A stretch of DNA of 64,000 nucleotides. Origin: Eudorina sp. 2006-703-Eu-15. Its lineage: Eukaryota > Chlorophyta > Chlorophyceae > Chlamydomonadales > Volvocaceae. The translations under genes were made by a program, and so were the position numbers. Shown here piece by piece: positions 49,272 through 62,770 of this stretch. The stretch lies in the NCBI GenBank assembly GCA_003117195.1, contig BDSI01000090.1, positions 372,001-436,000 of the forward strand. The letters are read 5' to 3'. The notes under the pieces are model-generated. The model made no database searches, had not been told where the DNA came from, and saw only the letters and a list, made by a program, of their open reading frames with translations. Position 1 is the first letter of the stretch. Each line of letters starts with the position of its first letter.

Positions 49272-52200
49272 GAAATGCACCTCATGCCCTGAGTCACCGC
49301 CCGTCTGTTCACCCGCCTGGTCCTCTGACAAGCGGCGGCGCCAGTCTACCACAATCTTGGACTTGGCCGTTGTCTGCGTCTCTTTCGGCACATGCGCCGC
49401 AGCTTGTGGCTCCGCCTTCACCACCGGCTGCGGCGGCGGATGCTTGGGCCGGTTTTCGTCTGAAATGGACTGGATTTCCCTTGCAAGGCCTGGGAGCGAC
49501 CCGTAACGGAACCTGCAGGGACGGACACGACGCAGGCGCAGGCACAGATCAAGAGGAGCCCGTCACCTTTAGAACAAGTCACCGCGTCCCGCCTCTGCCC
49601 CAAACAGTGACGCCGTCTGGGCTCCACACGCGTACCACGTGCAGGTTTCCACGCTGTGTCATGCATGATCAGTTATCAGCCCCATGGGGAGCAGCCCTAC
49701 CCATCCATCGTCGGGAACGCAGACTGTAATGCAGTTCCAACCACAACCGTACGTACCTGTGCCAAACGTGTCCCAGGTGAGCTTGCTTGGACCGGATCTT
49801 ACGCTCCGGTACACCCTTCAAGATATCGATCAGCTCGGGTACCTGCGCCTGGTCCACACGGATCGCGAAGGCGTCCACGTCCAGGATGGACTCGAACACC
49901 ACCTGCAACGGCATATGGCATTCACGTGTTGGGCTGTGAGCATGGCATACGCACGCACGACAGGACTGGTTTATGGGCAGCGGCGGCACTTGGTCATCAT
50001 CTACTCAAGCAATGTGCACTTCCGGTTCCCGCCGCAACAGTCAATATTCGTCCTGCTTATGCAGCCACGCTGTCCCCGCTGCCGCGGATTGGCCTCGCTG
50101 CGTTATGCGTCATGAGCGTTGCCACACAGGCCCTCCCAGGTCACCTGTCAACTGCTCAGTTCTTGACAACCTGCTCTGCTGGTGCTATGGCCGTCACGAC
50201 CAAACTCGCCGTACCTGCACGTGGTCGATGATGATGACTGGGATGCAGCCGTGCAGCACCGCGTCCTCAAACCGAGCCGACCAGCCATCACCTGGATGGT
50301 GCGCAGCACAGCGGGCGGGATGGGGGCTCGCAGCCTCAGGCACCCTGGTGAATTCCCAGCGGTCGCAATGGCACTGATGCGGCAGCACGAAACTATAGCC
50401 CTGGCTGCTGTTCCCACTCTTCCCACACAGGGTACCGCTGTAAAGGACTCCTGAATTATTGCACGATCAGCACCACGCTGTCCACGTCAGCGAGAATGTA
50501 CAGACCTGCTGCTACCAGGCAGAACAACGACCGGGACAGCAACTCCGAGTAATCGCCTTGGATGTCGTTGCTGTCACCAATCAGGGCATTATACTTCTGC
50601 TTCCAGTCGTTCTCTACCGCCAGTTTGTAGACCTGCGCAAGTTACGGCGCCAACAAGGGACGACAAAGGCGCAACCCTCGACTACCGCGGAACAGACAGG
50701 CTCTGACATTAGATGCGCACTGCACAGACCGAACACAGACCAAAGCCCAAACCATACGTTACAAGGTTGCCATGTGCCACTGTCTGAACGCGGCAGCGGC
50801 GGCCAAGAAAGGACAGGCACGCCTGTCCGTTTCCAGCGTACTCCTTCCGTATGCAAATGACGGGATGTGGCTCAGCTACACACTGCTCCCGTGGTGACAA
50901 CCGCCGTGCGGAAGGCGTGCAGCCAATGAAACCTCGCCGAAGCTCACCTGCTGTCGAACGCCACGGCTGTATATGGGCATGCGGCGCTTGCCCACATCAC
51001 CGCGGAAGAACAGGAAGATGTCTGCGAGGATTTGCGGCAGGTCATTCAGCACAGGAGACCAGAAGCAGGCGCTGGCCGTTTAAGCAAATGTCAGTGGCCG
51101 CTGACAGCGCCGGCAATCCGCGGTTGAGCTCACAGTGTTGGCAAGATGCAGGGATTCAGAGGCAAGCAAACAAACTTGGCTTTGCGAATAACGAGCCCTG
51201 AAAGAGACAGACAACACAATCAGACAAAACGACACCCGCGCACGCCGATTTATGCGCACGTGCTCGTGTGCCTCTTCCTCCTAAATCCCACTCTTGGAGA
51301 AGAGCAAGCCCTCAACCCGATTATCATCGCAGCACCTCGGGGTTTAGCCGGCATGCCCAGCAAAGCGCTCTGCCGGTAATGGTTGGGTTGCTTGAAAGCG
51401 GGGACGACCAGATCCTGGGCGGTGTAGCGGGATGGCGCGTTCGCATGCATGGCGCAAAGGGGACCATCATTTGATAGAGACCTACACGTTCCCCGGCTTC
51501 CCCAAAGCCACAAAACGGTCGCACGCCCGGCACGTACGTCAGACCGATAGTGCCTTGGCACTGCCCGCTGAAATCCAGGGATCCACATGACTGCCCTCAT
51601 ACATTCGGCCATTGGGCAGCTGCGAAGGCATGGCACTGAAACTGAACTGCGTACCTTCTCCGGATTGAAGCAGGGGTGCCCCTTGATGTGCGTGACAAAT
51701 CCCTCGGGCTGAGCCCAGTTCTTGAAATCCTCATCGTATCGATCGGCAAGGAAAGCCGTGTTACTCCTATTGGTGGCGGAAAGAGTCAGGGACAAGGCAC
51801 GACGTCAGTATTGATGCTCTGAACGAACCAGAAAACTTACTGGGGTTGAGCACAGCGGATGACATGCAAATGCTTCAGGTGGCAAACCGTCGTCCGTTGT
51901 AATGTCCAACACGTGTCAGATGAGATGGACGCGCGGCCGTACTTGTCATGCACCTTCAGCCAATGATACCTCCGTACAAGAAGAGTTGCGCCTCCAGGCC
52001 ATGTCAAGAGAGCAAAATGCAGCAGGGTTTGTCCGTCGGTAGACGAAGAGTGCATCGCAGCACCGGCTGTACCCTGAGCGCAGCACCACAAGCCCTCGAC
52101 CCCGCCCAGCAAAGACATGCACTCCGCCAGACCAGCCGTGCAGTTTCCGGCTCACCCACGACATATGAGAAGTAAAGCGGCTAAAGCTTCCCACATTACA

Positions 52201-55200
52201 TCCAGGGTCCGTGACGAGCCCGCAACCCTTCCCACCTGGACCCTATCCCGGAAGACATAGCCTGCACACTCACTTATGCTCCAGGCCCAACCGGCCCCAA
52301 TGTGTCAGCCAGATGGAGGGTTCAAGCACCTTTGGCGCCCAGCATGCACCCTCGTCGTGCGTGAACAGCCAGATGTGGTCGCGGCCGCCGCGCCGTTTCC
52401 AGAACGGGTACGTGGTGTTGATCCAGTCCACAACCTCGCGCAGCATGTTGACCATCTGCTTGACACGTGGACCTGCGCATCACATCGCAGTACCCATGGC
52501 CCCAGCGCGATTGACGATTGACTGTTCATGTTGTGACCCGCCTTTACGAAAAGCGTGTTCGGTCGGCACTCGCGACCTCGGGTGTAGCGCACCATCCTAA
52601 GCCCCGCCCTGCGCTAAGAGTAACTGCGACGTGACGGGACAAGCGTTATAACTGCGCCACGGAACTGAGCTCAGCAGCCATGCTGTCTGCAGGCATGTTC
52701 GGATATCTACACCGGCGGATGTGTCGGGGGTTGCGGCCGGCAAACCATCTGGCACGTTGCCCACTGGCTCCCCCCCCCTCACCTCCGGGCGTCGGGAACC
52801 ACGGATAGTCAGCCCAGCTACCTGTGCGAAAGCGGGACAGTCACGAAAAGGAACCCAGTGGTATCGACCCAGGCGAGCCATGCGTCAATTTCATTCGTTG
52901 GGGAGTCGGTCAGGAACTCGCGATACAAGCCTTCCTAGTGTTACCATGCCCAGGGCTCTGGTGCGCAACACGGCCCGCGCTGGACGCGGTAACCCCCGGC
53001 GTTCTGGGCGCCCAGAATACGCTAGCGGAGTGCGCAAGGCTGAGGTACATTCGTTGCGCAAGACAAGCATTGATCTGCCTGGTCCGTCGTTGCGGTACAG
53101 CCATCCGACTCTCGAACCGTCGAGGTAGGCCGGTTGCATCTTACCCATCGGAAACGGCAGGCACGACGCGGAATGCGGCACGTAGAAGAAGTCCGCCTGG
53201 TCAGGACACGGCATGGTTTCAAGCTCTTGTTAACGCCACATTTGGGCTTATCCGGGCTGTTTGGCCGCGAACAGGTTCATCGCAGCACACACACTCGCGC
53301 TGTGCGCTGAAGCTACGGATACCATCGTACGGTATGGCAGAAGTTCACGCCGAGCTTGCAAAGCGCTAAAGCCCGCCCGGACGACCAAACAGTACGCACG
53401 TACATACATAGATAGAAGCACACGGAGTCTAGGATGTGACCCATTTCATTGCCTGCCGACTGACCTCCTCAGGATCGAACGTCCTGTGCTCGCTCATCAG
53501 CAGCAGCTCGTGAATCATGGTGTCGGCGGCATACACCCACATGTCGGACCACACGGTGAAATTGCCGGGGAAGTCATGCCGCCGGTGGACGCACCAGGGC
53601 GGCGACACTCTGCGCGTCCGCCCAGAGCAGCAGGGGGATACACCGCCCTCTGTTTAATAAACGCTTTGAATCCTTGTGCCCGCCGGACGGCAACACGCGA
53701 TAGCGGAAACGGGGATTGCGCGTACCCATGATTGGCGCACGGCCATGACGGGGGCATCCCCGCTGACGGTGGCACGCTTTCTTTTATAACAGCCGGCGTT
53801 TCACATATTTAAATTGTTTGCTTGTCGTCCTACGCACGCACCTGTATTGCAAGATCTTGCTCTGGTACAGCGGCTCCAGGTCATACACGTAAACCAGCGG
53901 TCGCTTGCGTGTGGCATGTGGCGGCGGATCCATGGCGGCCGGTGGCTCACGAACCACGGAGGCCAGCCAGGGAGTCGTTGGTATGGTGCTGGGCAGCAGC
54001 GGCATCCCCGCTTTCCGCCGCGCACAGTCGTGGCCATAGTAGCCCTCGTCGCACCTGTCACGGCCCGTAAGGTGTCGTAACACCAGGGATGACATGACCC
54101 GAAGGACGGTTGACCCAAGGCCGAGACATTATCCCAATCTTTGTATGAGTGGCGGGATCCAATTATGTGGACAACCAGAATTGAACTAACGTGCAGAACA
54201 TGCGTTTGGATCCAAGCAGCGTGTCAGTGAAGCGCAAAGGTGTCCCCGGAAACTGGTTTCGGCTTCCGAGCCCTGTGTTTAGATATGCAACCCGCCCTGT
54301 GTATGACCCTGCCTGTGCGTTTCATGGGACCAAGCCGGTCGCCTGGAGAACGTCCAGGAGTGCACAGGCATCCGGCAAATGGGACGGGCCTCCCAAACCA
54401 GTCGGCTAGAACACAGCGACCACGCAAACGCCCCGGGTGCGTCTGCCCGTACTTACACGCAAAATCCCAAATTGCAGCGGCCGTGCCCGCTGCAGGCCCC
54501 CGGACAAAAGGCTTCAATAGGGTCGTCGCAGTACGGTCCACCCAGGTCATCTATGCCGCAGTTGGCAGCCCAGACGGGCTTCGTCGCGTTGCAGTACCCT
54601 TCAGGCCCGTACACGTGTTCGTACAGTTGCTCCCCGAAGGCTCGGCGGCCATCCCAGCTCTGCGGCGCGGCAACGCACGAACATGCGGGTGCGGACGTAA
54701 GAATGGTGCGTTACTGTGCATGAGTGCGTTCAGCGGATGTGACCGGCACCGTAAATTCTGGATGCGACCCGACAGGCGACCGATTGGGATTTATGCGCAG
54801 GACACGTTGTAACCATGCACAGTCCATATCCACCTGAAACCAGTGACGCCCAGCGCGCAACACCCCGGCAAGGGCAGCCACGACCACTTGATGCGTGTGT
54901 AACTGATCTAGTCAACTCTGCGAGCCTGTGGTCCTAAGCTGTGTCACGGACATGCCGTGACCAGTGCAGCCTTGCGTTGGATAGTGCGGCTCTGCACTGG
55001 TGTGACCAACCACCCGCCCTACCGTGGAGGGCGCCATGTGGAAAGTAACCAGCGGCCGGCCGCGCTTGACCGGCGGAGTGCCCGGAGGCGAGCCCTCCGG
55101 CGGCAGCACCCGACCCATAGGACCGTCGCAGTAACAAATTGCCAAGTCGTCGTCGCAAACGCCTAGCATGCGCCCGGGTGTTTAGGTAAGAGACCGGGTG

Positions 55201-56780
55201 TGCTCAGTCAGTGATGTAGCACGAAAAGCACAGTTCCAATAAAGGAAGCGGATCAGCCGTCATTCAAGAGAAACATCCGCAGAACACCCGTCAAGTACAG
55301 CTGTTCAAACGTCCCCGGCATGGACTTGGGCCGAATCTCAGGAGCTTAGCGGGGCTGGCATCTCTTTGACGCAGATGCCCGACCAGCACTTGCTTTAAGG
55401 CAACCCATCCTGTCACATACGCGGCCGCGCCCTGCACACACTCACCTCCGCAACGCGAGTACACCTTATCCATCTCGGTCCAGTCTAGGTCGCGCTTGTC
55501 CGGGCCTATATGAGACATCGGTTCCGTCCGCTCGTCCTCCGAGCGCCTGCAGACGTTTCACCACGACACTCTATTACGGACACACACCTGCAGCCGGCGA
55601 TTGTGGTTGTGCTTGCGCTAGTGCCTGGCACGCTGAGACCGGCGCCGGACCGGATAGCCAGCCATTTGAGACCGCAACCCTGGTGCAGACGTACCGTAAT
55701 TTGGCCGTGCACGGCCGCTTCTGTACCGTTTTGCAGCCCGGTCCTTTCCAGCCCCCCGGGCAATCGCAGAAGCCTGTATCGTAGTTACAGCGGCCTACGC
55801 CGTTGCACTTGTCTTGACACTCGATGCTGCCCCTCGGCGGCGGCTTCCATGTGACTGGCTGAGCTCCGTCATCGCAGCAACGGGGGAGGTAAAGGTTGAA
55901 CAAGTCATCGTAACAGTGCGTGCACTTGGGACACTGCAAGCTTGCCTGGGGTTCATGTTCACCTGTCCAACTATTGCAGAACGAACACACATGCAAGGCC
56001 ATCCTAATGTATTGGTGTATAAATGCCATCCGGCCTCCGTCAGGGGCGCACATGAAGACCAGAACCGGCAGGCAAGCATGCAATGTGCAAAGGTAAACAG
56101 CTTATGTGAGGAATCCTCCAACGACATGTTGCTGGTTGTGCAATATGGAAGGCGTTTAACCTGCCACACGACCCAGACCGGCGCTCATATGCAAACATGC
56201 GACACAAGGGACCCGTGTCGTAGTGAGAGGCCCGATCTTCGAAGCTACCATTAACCGCGGGAGTTGTGGCATGTGGTGTTGGAGGTTCGACACTCGTCAC
56301 TCCACGCTGGGGCCTCCACTAAGGCCATAACCCGCCAGGCGCCCGCGCAACCCATGATTGATGTGGCAATGGCCGTATCCCTTCAGGTCTGAAAGCCCCA
56401 GACACGCTCAAGAGCCTAACCTCTTGGCTAAGGTACTTGATGCACCAGTCCCCTCTCGTGTTGGAGCACCGCATCGCAATAGGCGCATGCTCCGTCAAGG
56501 GGAAAATCCGCTCCCTGCTGTGCGCGTTGTGGGCTTGAGAGTCCACGACGCCATCGCCGAGAGCCCCTGTCGCACGCCATACTCCGACCGTTGTCGCGAC
56601 CTGTCGGCGCAACAACCAAGAAGCCCGGCAGGAACAAAGCCCGGCTCGGAAGGCGAAAGGATATGCTCACCCCGCTAACCGCGCCGAAACATGACGCAAC
56701 GACTACATCATCACAGTTGGTGTTCAACACGCGGGATAACCAGCGCTTACCAAAACAACTGTCACCCAATGTTCGCGCAT
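49182..56780 (-). CDS. Secreted EGF-module exostosin-like glycosyltransferase (GT47), copy 3
   Basis: I place 18 exons: 56780-56751, 56600-56421, 55858-55695, 55546-55446, 55162-55023, 54659-54457, 54054-53842, 53609-53465, 53196-53145, 52821-52783, 52472-52274, 51766-51655, 51414-51336, 51021-50948, 50632-50506, 50291-50215, 49902-49757, 49512-49182. They total 2412 nt, 803 aa. It has the same plan as copy 2: a short signal peptide (MREHWVTVVLVATTVGVW), EGF-like modules (CNGVGRCNYDTGFCDCPGGW; CSGHGRCNLGFCVCDEGYYG), then KRPLVYVYDLEPLY, GGRDHIWLFTHDEGA, IFLFFRGDVGKRRMPIYS and LHGCIPVIIIDHV. Near the C-terminus it carries an extra Pro/Lys/Gln-rich insert of about 40 residues that copy 2 lacks. 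It lacks two introns that copy 2 has and has four that copy 2 lacks. The gene is divergent from IFT80. Confidence 0.94.
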
Positions 56781-57234
56781 TCTCCGTTCGGCGACCGAGC
56801 TTTCTACCGAGAAGGTCCAAACAATAGAATCAAATTGATCAACTCATGTTTCCATTGTAGGTACATATAGATCACGTCTGAGTGGCCCCCACAATTCAAA
56901 TCTATCTTGCGTAGGAACACTTTGACTAATTGTAATGATGGATACGAAACGTAATATACAAAATCCTAAACAAACATCTTAATGGAGCGGTGGTTGATTT
57001 GTAACTTGTACTTGCACGCGTACGGCATATGCATTTTTGTGACGATTCTGAGTTGGGGTCCCCTTGAACTTTACAGATACATAACTTGTGAATACTTACG
57101 AAATACCTTGATTTTCGATGTGGTTGATCTATGCACGCGGGGGCGATTACAGTGTAGAGTTCTCACTTCCTTTGGGCCGCGCACGTGCTAAGCATTGTAT
57201 TGTTTAGATGGTGCTTTAAAGGTTTATTTGACAA
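56781..57234. promoter_or_regulatory. Divergent promoter interval between GT47 copy 3 and IFT80
   Basis: The 454 bases between the two start codons must hold both promoters unless a non-coding 5' exon lies elsewhere. The part 56820-57130 is AT-rich against GC-rich neighbours. I see no convincing TATA box or known flagellar-gene element, so no specific site is called. Confidence 0.6.
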
Positions 57235-60200
57235 ATGAGGCTGAAGGTTAAGCAGGGGTCAGCCCAGGTCCACTCCGAGCTGACCGGCGCGGTAGGATGG
57301 AACGTGTGGAACGAGCTCTACAGTTGCAGTGATGATCAGATTATCCATAAATGGAACATGCTTGGGGAGCCGGAGCAGAAGGTGGGCGTCACCCGCGCCC
57401 CTTCCATGTTTGGCATGTCCGTGGGTTCCAAGCGCCTTCATTTGATGTGCATAGGTGTGTCAACTGGACGCATACTACACCGACATACACTGGTACCCTC
57501 TTAGCTCGAAAAAGACCCAGGCTGGCGGGACAGACGTGTTCGCTGTGTCCTGCACCGATGGTAAGGTGCTACGTCATGCTGCGGGTAACATAAGTTCTAT
57601 TAGAATAAGGTGAACTGTGTTTTCCTGGCGGCAGGTTCAGTAAAGATATTGAGCCGCTCCGGGCGCGTGGAGAAGTCAATTGAGGCGCATCGGGGCGCCT
57701 GCATTGCTCTGCGCTGGAGCTACGACGGTAAGGCGACTTGGGAATCATGAGGTCGCCCGCGCCGAGGGCAGGGCGGCACGTGAGCCAGTCGTATAACCGA
57801 CCGTCCCGACGTGCAGGGACGGCCCTGGCGACTGCCGGCGAGGACGGGACCGTCAAGATATGGTCCCGCAACGGCATGCTGCGCTCCACGCTCGCCCAAG
57901 CAGATAGCCCAGTATACTCGATAGTTTGGGCATACGATTGCGACCAACTGTGCTATTGCACGGGGTCGAGTGTGGTCATCAAGTCGCTAACCTCAAACGC
58001 AAAGCAGAACGCGTGGAAGGCGCATGACGGGGTCATACTCAAAGTTGACTGGAGTCCCATCAACCACCTGATCGTGTCGGGCGGCGAGGACTGCAAGTAC
58101 AAGGTGCGTCTGTGCTTTGGATGCGACATGCTGCGCGGAAGGCTTCATTGAACATGGGCATTTGCGGAGGCGAGTGGGTCGGCACCCAGGGATCAGCTGA
58201 GCGCATGGCCGTCGTGCTTTCGCGTTGTGCGGTATCGCCATCGCCTCCCGGTGGTTTCATGCCGTGCGTGCGAGTAAAAAGCTTGTGGGACGGATCCCGT
58301 CTTTGCGGCAGGTATGGGACAGCTTCGGGCGGCTGCTGTACCAAAGCAGTGTCTTCGACTACCCGGTGACGTCTGTGGCGTGGAGCCCCAGCGGGGAGCT
58401 GTTCGCTGTTGGCTCTTTCAACAGCTTGCAGCTGTGCGATCGCATGGGCTGGGCGTATTCCAAGGTGGGATCAAAGCGAGCAATGACGTTTCGGGGTGAG
58501 GGCGACGCGGTCAGCACTGACACGGCAGTCGGATAGAGGTTGGCGGACCGTGTTTTACGCATCGGCTCTCCGTATACCAACACCAAGGTTGTTGTGGGTG
58601 AGAGAACAGCCTATGACGCTTTAGGCGAGATTCACGTCCTAGGGCAAAGCAGACACTCAGCGGGCCAGGAAGGCCTTGCTTCGTAAGGCACATCTCCAGG
58701 AACGTGCAGGTGGCTCGTCAGCCACCTGCAGAGCGAGCGGAGAGGGATGACTGATATCCGGATTGGAAGGCGGCACGTGGGCCCTTTGGGACCTGACTAC
58801 CTCCGCCATGAAACTTGGGGGTGGGCGCGGGTCCTTTACCGTGAAGCATCTTGTTTGCTGAGGCGTAATTAGTTCCGGTCCGGTCCGTCTCGAAGACGGG
58901 AGATGGCTCATGATGTTCTGTGCCCAACCCGTGTGTAGCACGACCCCTCACAGTTTCCTCATATCTTTTTGCCGCATGTCACCTTCACCCGGCACAACTG
59001 CGCCCGCGCAGGTGCATCTGAAGGACACGGGCTCCATCTTGTCCCTCAGCTGGACGGGGGACAGCACACAGCTGGCGGGGTCGGGCGGCAGCGGCGCAGT
59101 GGCGTTTGGGCAGGTGGTGGACCTTACGCTGGAGGACGGCAAGATGCAGGTGGGGACAGGGAGGGGTTCAGAGGCGGACGCTGTGGACACGTACCGATAA
59201 ACCGGTCCAGGTTGCGGCGGCGGTAGCAGCTGCATGCCGGAACGGAAGGTCGGGCGGCGATGCGCGCTGTTGTGGGCGGACGGGACATGCCATTGAAACG
59301 TGTTACGGGTGCGCGGCATCATCGATGGCGCCCTGCTGTTGATGGAATGGGCGCGCGTGCACGCGGACTGCCAAAAGGAAAACGGCTAGCTTGTCATGGT
59401 ACCCACAAGGCGGCGCGCGGCGACTAAGGTTGGCTAGCCGGGGACGATCAGGGTTTCATACCGAGCGGACCAGTTCGCTGGAGTAAGTGGTAGCATCGGC
59501 AGCTGGTCCACCCACGCTCACGGATCCGATATTGGCATATTTTATGTGAGCATCTCGGCTGGCCCAGGCGCTGGTCTCCCTGGGCTAGTCATGCGTGCTA
59601 AGAACAATGGGCTTTCGATTGCTGTCTTCCAAAAGAACGGGACGCGCCAGCGCTCGCGCCTTGTTGTCTCGGTGGAAACTGCCGAGTCTGTTGGCCCTCA
59701 ACCCTGTTTGGCCTGCACATGTGCTCGCTCCTGCTTTCATCAGGTGACGGTGATCGACGAGCAGCGCATTGTGGTGAACGACATCCTGAACGAGATGCCG
59801 GATCCGCTGCCGGAGTTCAGGGACCGGGTCATCAAGGTGTCGCTGGGTGAGTGACAAAGTGGTTGCGCCCACGTGGCGCAGCAGCGCCCACAAGAAGAGG
59901 CGTCGCAGCGCTGCGATCCGCTTTCGGACACAGGCCAGGTTTCGGCTTTCCCTTTAAGCTGCGCCCGGCAGATTTCAGATTTAATCATCGGTGAAGTATG
60001 CTCGCAGTTGACAACCCACACAACAGACAGAAAATATCCTTTGATGCCCGATCCGTCCTCCATTCCGTCCTTTTACGAGCCGCGTCTCCATGCAACACGT
60101 TGAACGCCTCAACACCACGCAACAACTTGTCACAGGCTACGGGTACCTCATCGTCGCGACCGCGACGCAGTGCCACCTGTACAACACAAACAACCTGAAC

Positions 60201-62770
60201 ACGCCGCACATCTTCGACCTGAAGGATACGGTGACGCTGCTCCTACAGGTGCGTTGCGCAGTTGTCGCCATCGCGTGACGGGCTGCAGCATCCGCTGCCT
60301 AGCTGGTTTGTGATAACGCCGACGATGCAATGCGATGGGATGGGATGTTGCGACCCAACTTCCCATGCATGGAGACTCGGTCCAGGTGTTAAGTCGTGGC
60401 GTCGAAGTCCTGCACGTCGAACCCAGCACTCGTGCGGCGAATTGCATCCACTTGCGATTTCCCACAGTGACCAGGACCCCTAGCATGTTTGGTTCAACAT
60501 GTCCCGACATCACCGCCACGACCTGGACCCGGTCCTGTCCTGTTCCGTTCACAGGCTGAGCGGCATTTCATGCTGCTGGACAACTCGACGGGCATCCAGA
60601 TCTACACCTACGAGGGGCGCCTCATCTGCAACCCGCGCTTCCAGGGCCTCCGCACCGAGCTGCTCAACTCGCAGATGATCAGTCTGTCCAACGACTGCAT
60701 CGCGGTGCTGGACCAGCAGGCCTCGGGCACCACCGTGCGCTTCTTCGACACGGCGCAGGTGTGTGGGTTATGAGGGAACACGCCCCGAAGTGCGTGGCTG
60801 TGCATCGGCTTCCGCCCTACGCACTCCAGGCGTTGACACTGGCTCCAGCCCTCCCGCATCCCAGGCAGTGATTAGCTGTGGCGGCCCCGTCGGGTCTTGT
60901 CCAGGCGTAGCCAGGGAGCTTGGCGCGCGGCAAGCTGTCGCTGTAAGCTAACTTGGACACTCTCGGGTGTCGTCCTTCGCAGGGCCGGGCAATCGGCGAC
61001 CCGTGGTCCCACACGCTGGAGGTCAAGGAAATTGCTCTGAGCCAGGCGGGTACCATCGCGGACCGGCAGCTTATCATCATCGACCGCAATCGGGACCTGT
61101 ACCTGCTGCCCGTGATGAAGCGAAACATCGCCAAGCTGGCGGCCATGTGCGACTCGGCGCGCTGGCATGACACCACGGCCATGCTGGCGGCAATGGTGGA
61201 CCAGCGGCTGGTCAGTGGCGTGCGGGCATGGAACCTGGTGCCGTGTGGTGTGATGTGGCAATCTTCTGTCATGCGGTGTATTTCTTCTTCGCACGAATCG
61301 ATGAATATCCTCAGGTTGTCTTTTCTACATATGTGTGCGCTTCCCGTTAACAACCAAGACGTGTGGCCGATGTCGAGCAGCTGACTCACTTTTCGCCGTG
61401 CGTGGTGCAGTGCGTCTGGTACTACCCGTCGGAGGTGTACGTGGACAAGGACCTGCTGGTCAAGACGCGGTACACAAAGGCCGACTCGGACTTCGGCAAG
61501 TCGGCTCAGATCCAGCTGTTCGCGGGCAACCGCTGCCTGGTACGCCGCTCCGACGGCGTGCTGGTGTCCGCTGCCACGTCACCCTACCCCGCCGTATTGT
61601 ACGACATGGTGCGGCGGCAACAGTGGGAGAAGGCGACCCGGCTGTGCCGCTTCATCAAGGACCCTACCATGTGGGCCACCCTGGCGGCTATGGCCATGGC
61701 GGCGAAAGAACTCAACACGGCCGAGGTGAGCGCCACAGCAGAAGAAGCGGGAGACACCGGCGCTTATCTGGCGAGCCTCCAGGGGAGGTGTTTGCCTTGC
61801 CGTTGCGTCCATTGTGTCAAAACATTTGAATTCTGGCTTGACCCTGGGCGTTGTGACCTGTGGCCAATCCAATAGGCGCCTGGGCAACTTTTTGTTTGCA
61901 CACACAACATGCGTGTATGCGGGTGGAAATGGCCGCTGGGTGTTTTGTCGCCTCTCCGCTCCGTCCGACAGGCAGCCTTTGCGGCCATTGACGAGGTGGA
62001 CAAGACGCACTTCGTGCGCAAGGTGAAGCTCATCCCCACAGAGGAGGGCCGCAACGCGGAGTTGGCGGTGTACCGCCGCAAGCCCGAGGAGGCAGAGTCC
62101 CTTCTCCTGCAGGTGCGTCAGCGGCGTACCCGCCTGAAAGTTGAGACGGCCGACGTCGCCGTGCAGTTTCGCTGTGCTCGGCTTCAGGGCGCAGCGTGAT
62201 TGCGGCAGGCTTTCGCAATAGCGCAGCAAGCGCCACCACGTAACACCTCTACAACGTATCCGCCCCGCCTGCCTTTGCGCATCTCAGGCGGGCCTGGTGT
62301 ACCGCGCTATCAAGCTCAACATCAAGCTCTTCAACTTCGAGCGCGCATTGGACTTGGCGGTGCAGTACAAGCAGCACCAGGACACGGTGCTCTGGTACCG
62401 GACGCAGTACCTGCGCTCGGCGAAGCAGCAGGAGACAGTCCAGCGCTTCCAGCAGATGAACGACTCGGTGAGCAGGCCGCTCCACGGTTGGGTCGCACCG
62501 TAGTGCACTTATCGGGTTTGGGATCAGAGATTGAATTTGTGTAAAACTGAAGGTTCTCTTCCGGAATCGGTCCGCTGAATCCCCGCTGTTTAGAGCTTAG
62601 AGACACGACCATTCATTGCGCGGGCAGGGAGATAGCAGTTAAACCCTGTCTGCGCCCCGCATGCCTCCCTGTGTGCATAGGTGGTGGTCGATGTCAACGC
62701 GATTAAGAAGAAGATTGCGGAGGAGCGCATCAAGGAGTCCCAGCGGCCCGGTGCCAAGCGCTATATCTAG
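57235..62770 (+). CDS. IFT80: Intraflagellar transport protein IFT80
   Basis: I place 14 exons: 57235-57381, 57455-57560, 57635-57727, 57817-58103, 58312-58464, 59012-59149, 59744-59846, 60136-60248, 60555-60758, 60983-61210, 61411-61725, 61972-62112, 62288-62467, 62681-62770. They total 2298 nt, 765 aa, close to human IFT80 (777 aa). The N-terminal two thirds form WD40 blades ([86 protein letters not shown]). The last third is helical ([40 protein letters not shown]). IFT80 belongs to the peripheral part of the IFT-B complex, which carries cargo into cilia. The start ATG gives the usual MRLKV N-terminus, and the stop follows a basic tail (RPGAKRYI). One exon ends at a GTCAGT donor (61211). 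Confidence 0.98.

Noticed and set aside
55859..55933. Longer exon 3 for GT47 copy 3 with a CPKCTHC stretch
   Set aside because: It is in frame, but the acceptor at 55859 gives an exon of 164 nt, exactly equal to its counterpart in copy 2, and the extra residues have no match in copy 2.
58755..58860. Extra IFT80 exon (frame with [11 protein letters not shown])
   Set aside because: It resembles a WD-type blade end, but IFT80 homologues run directly from WAYSK to the following KDTGSI block, and including it introduces a stop.
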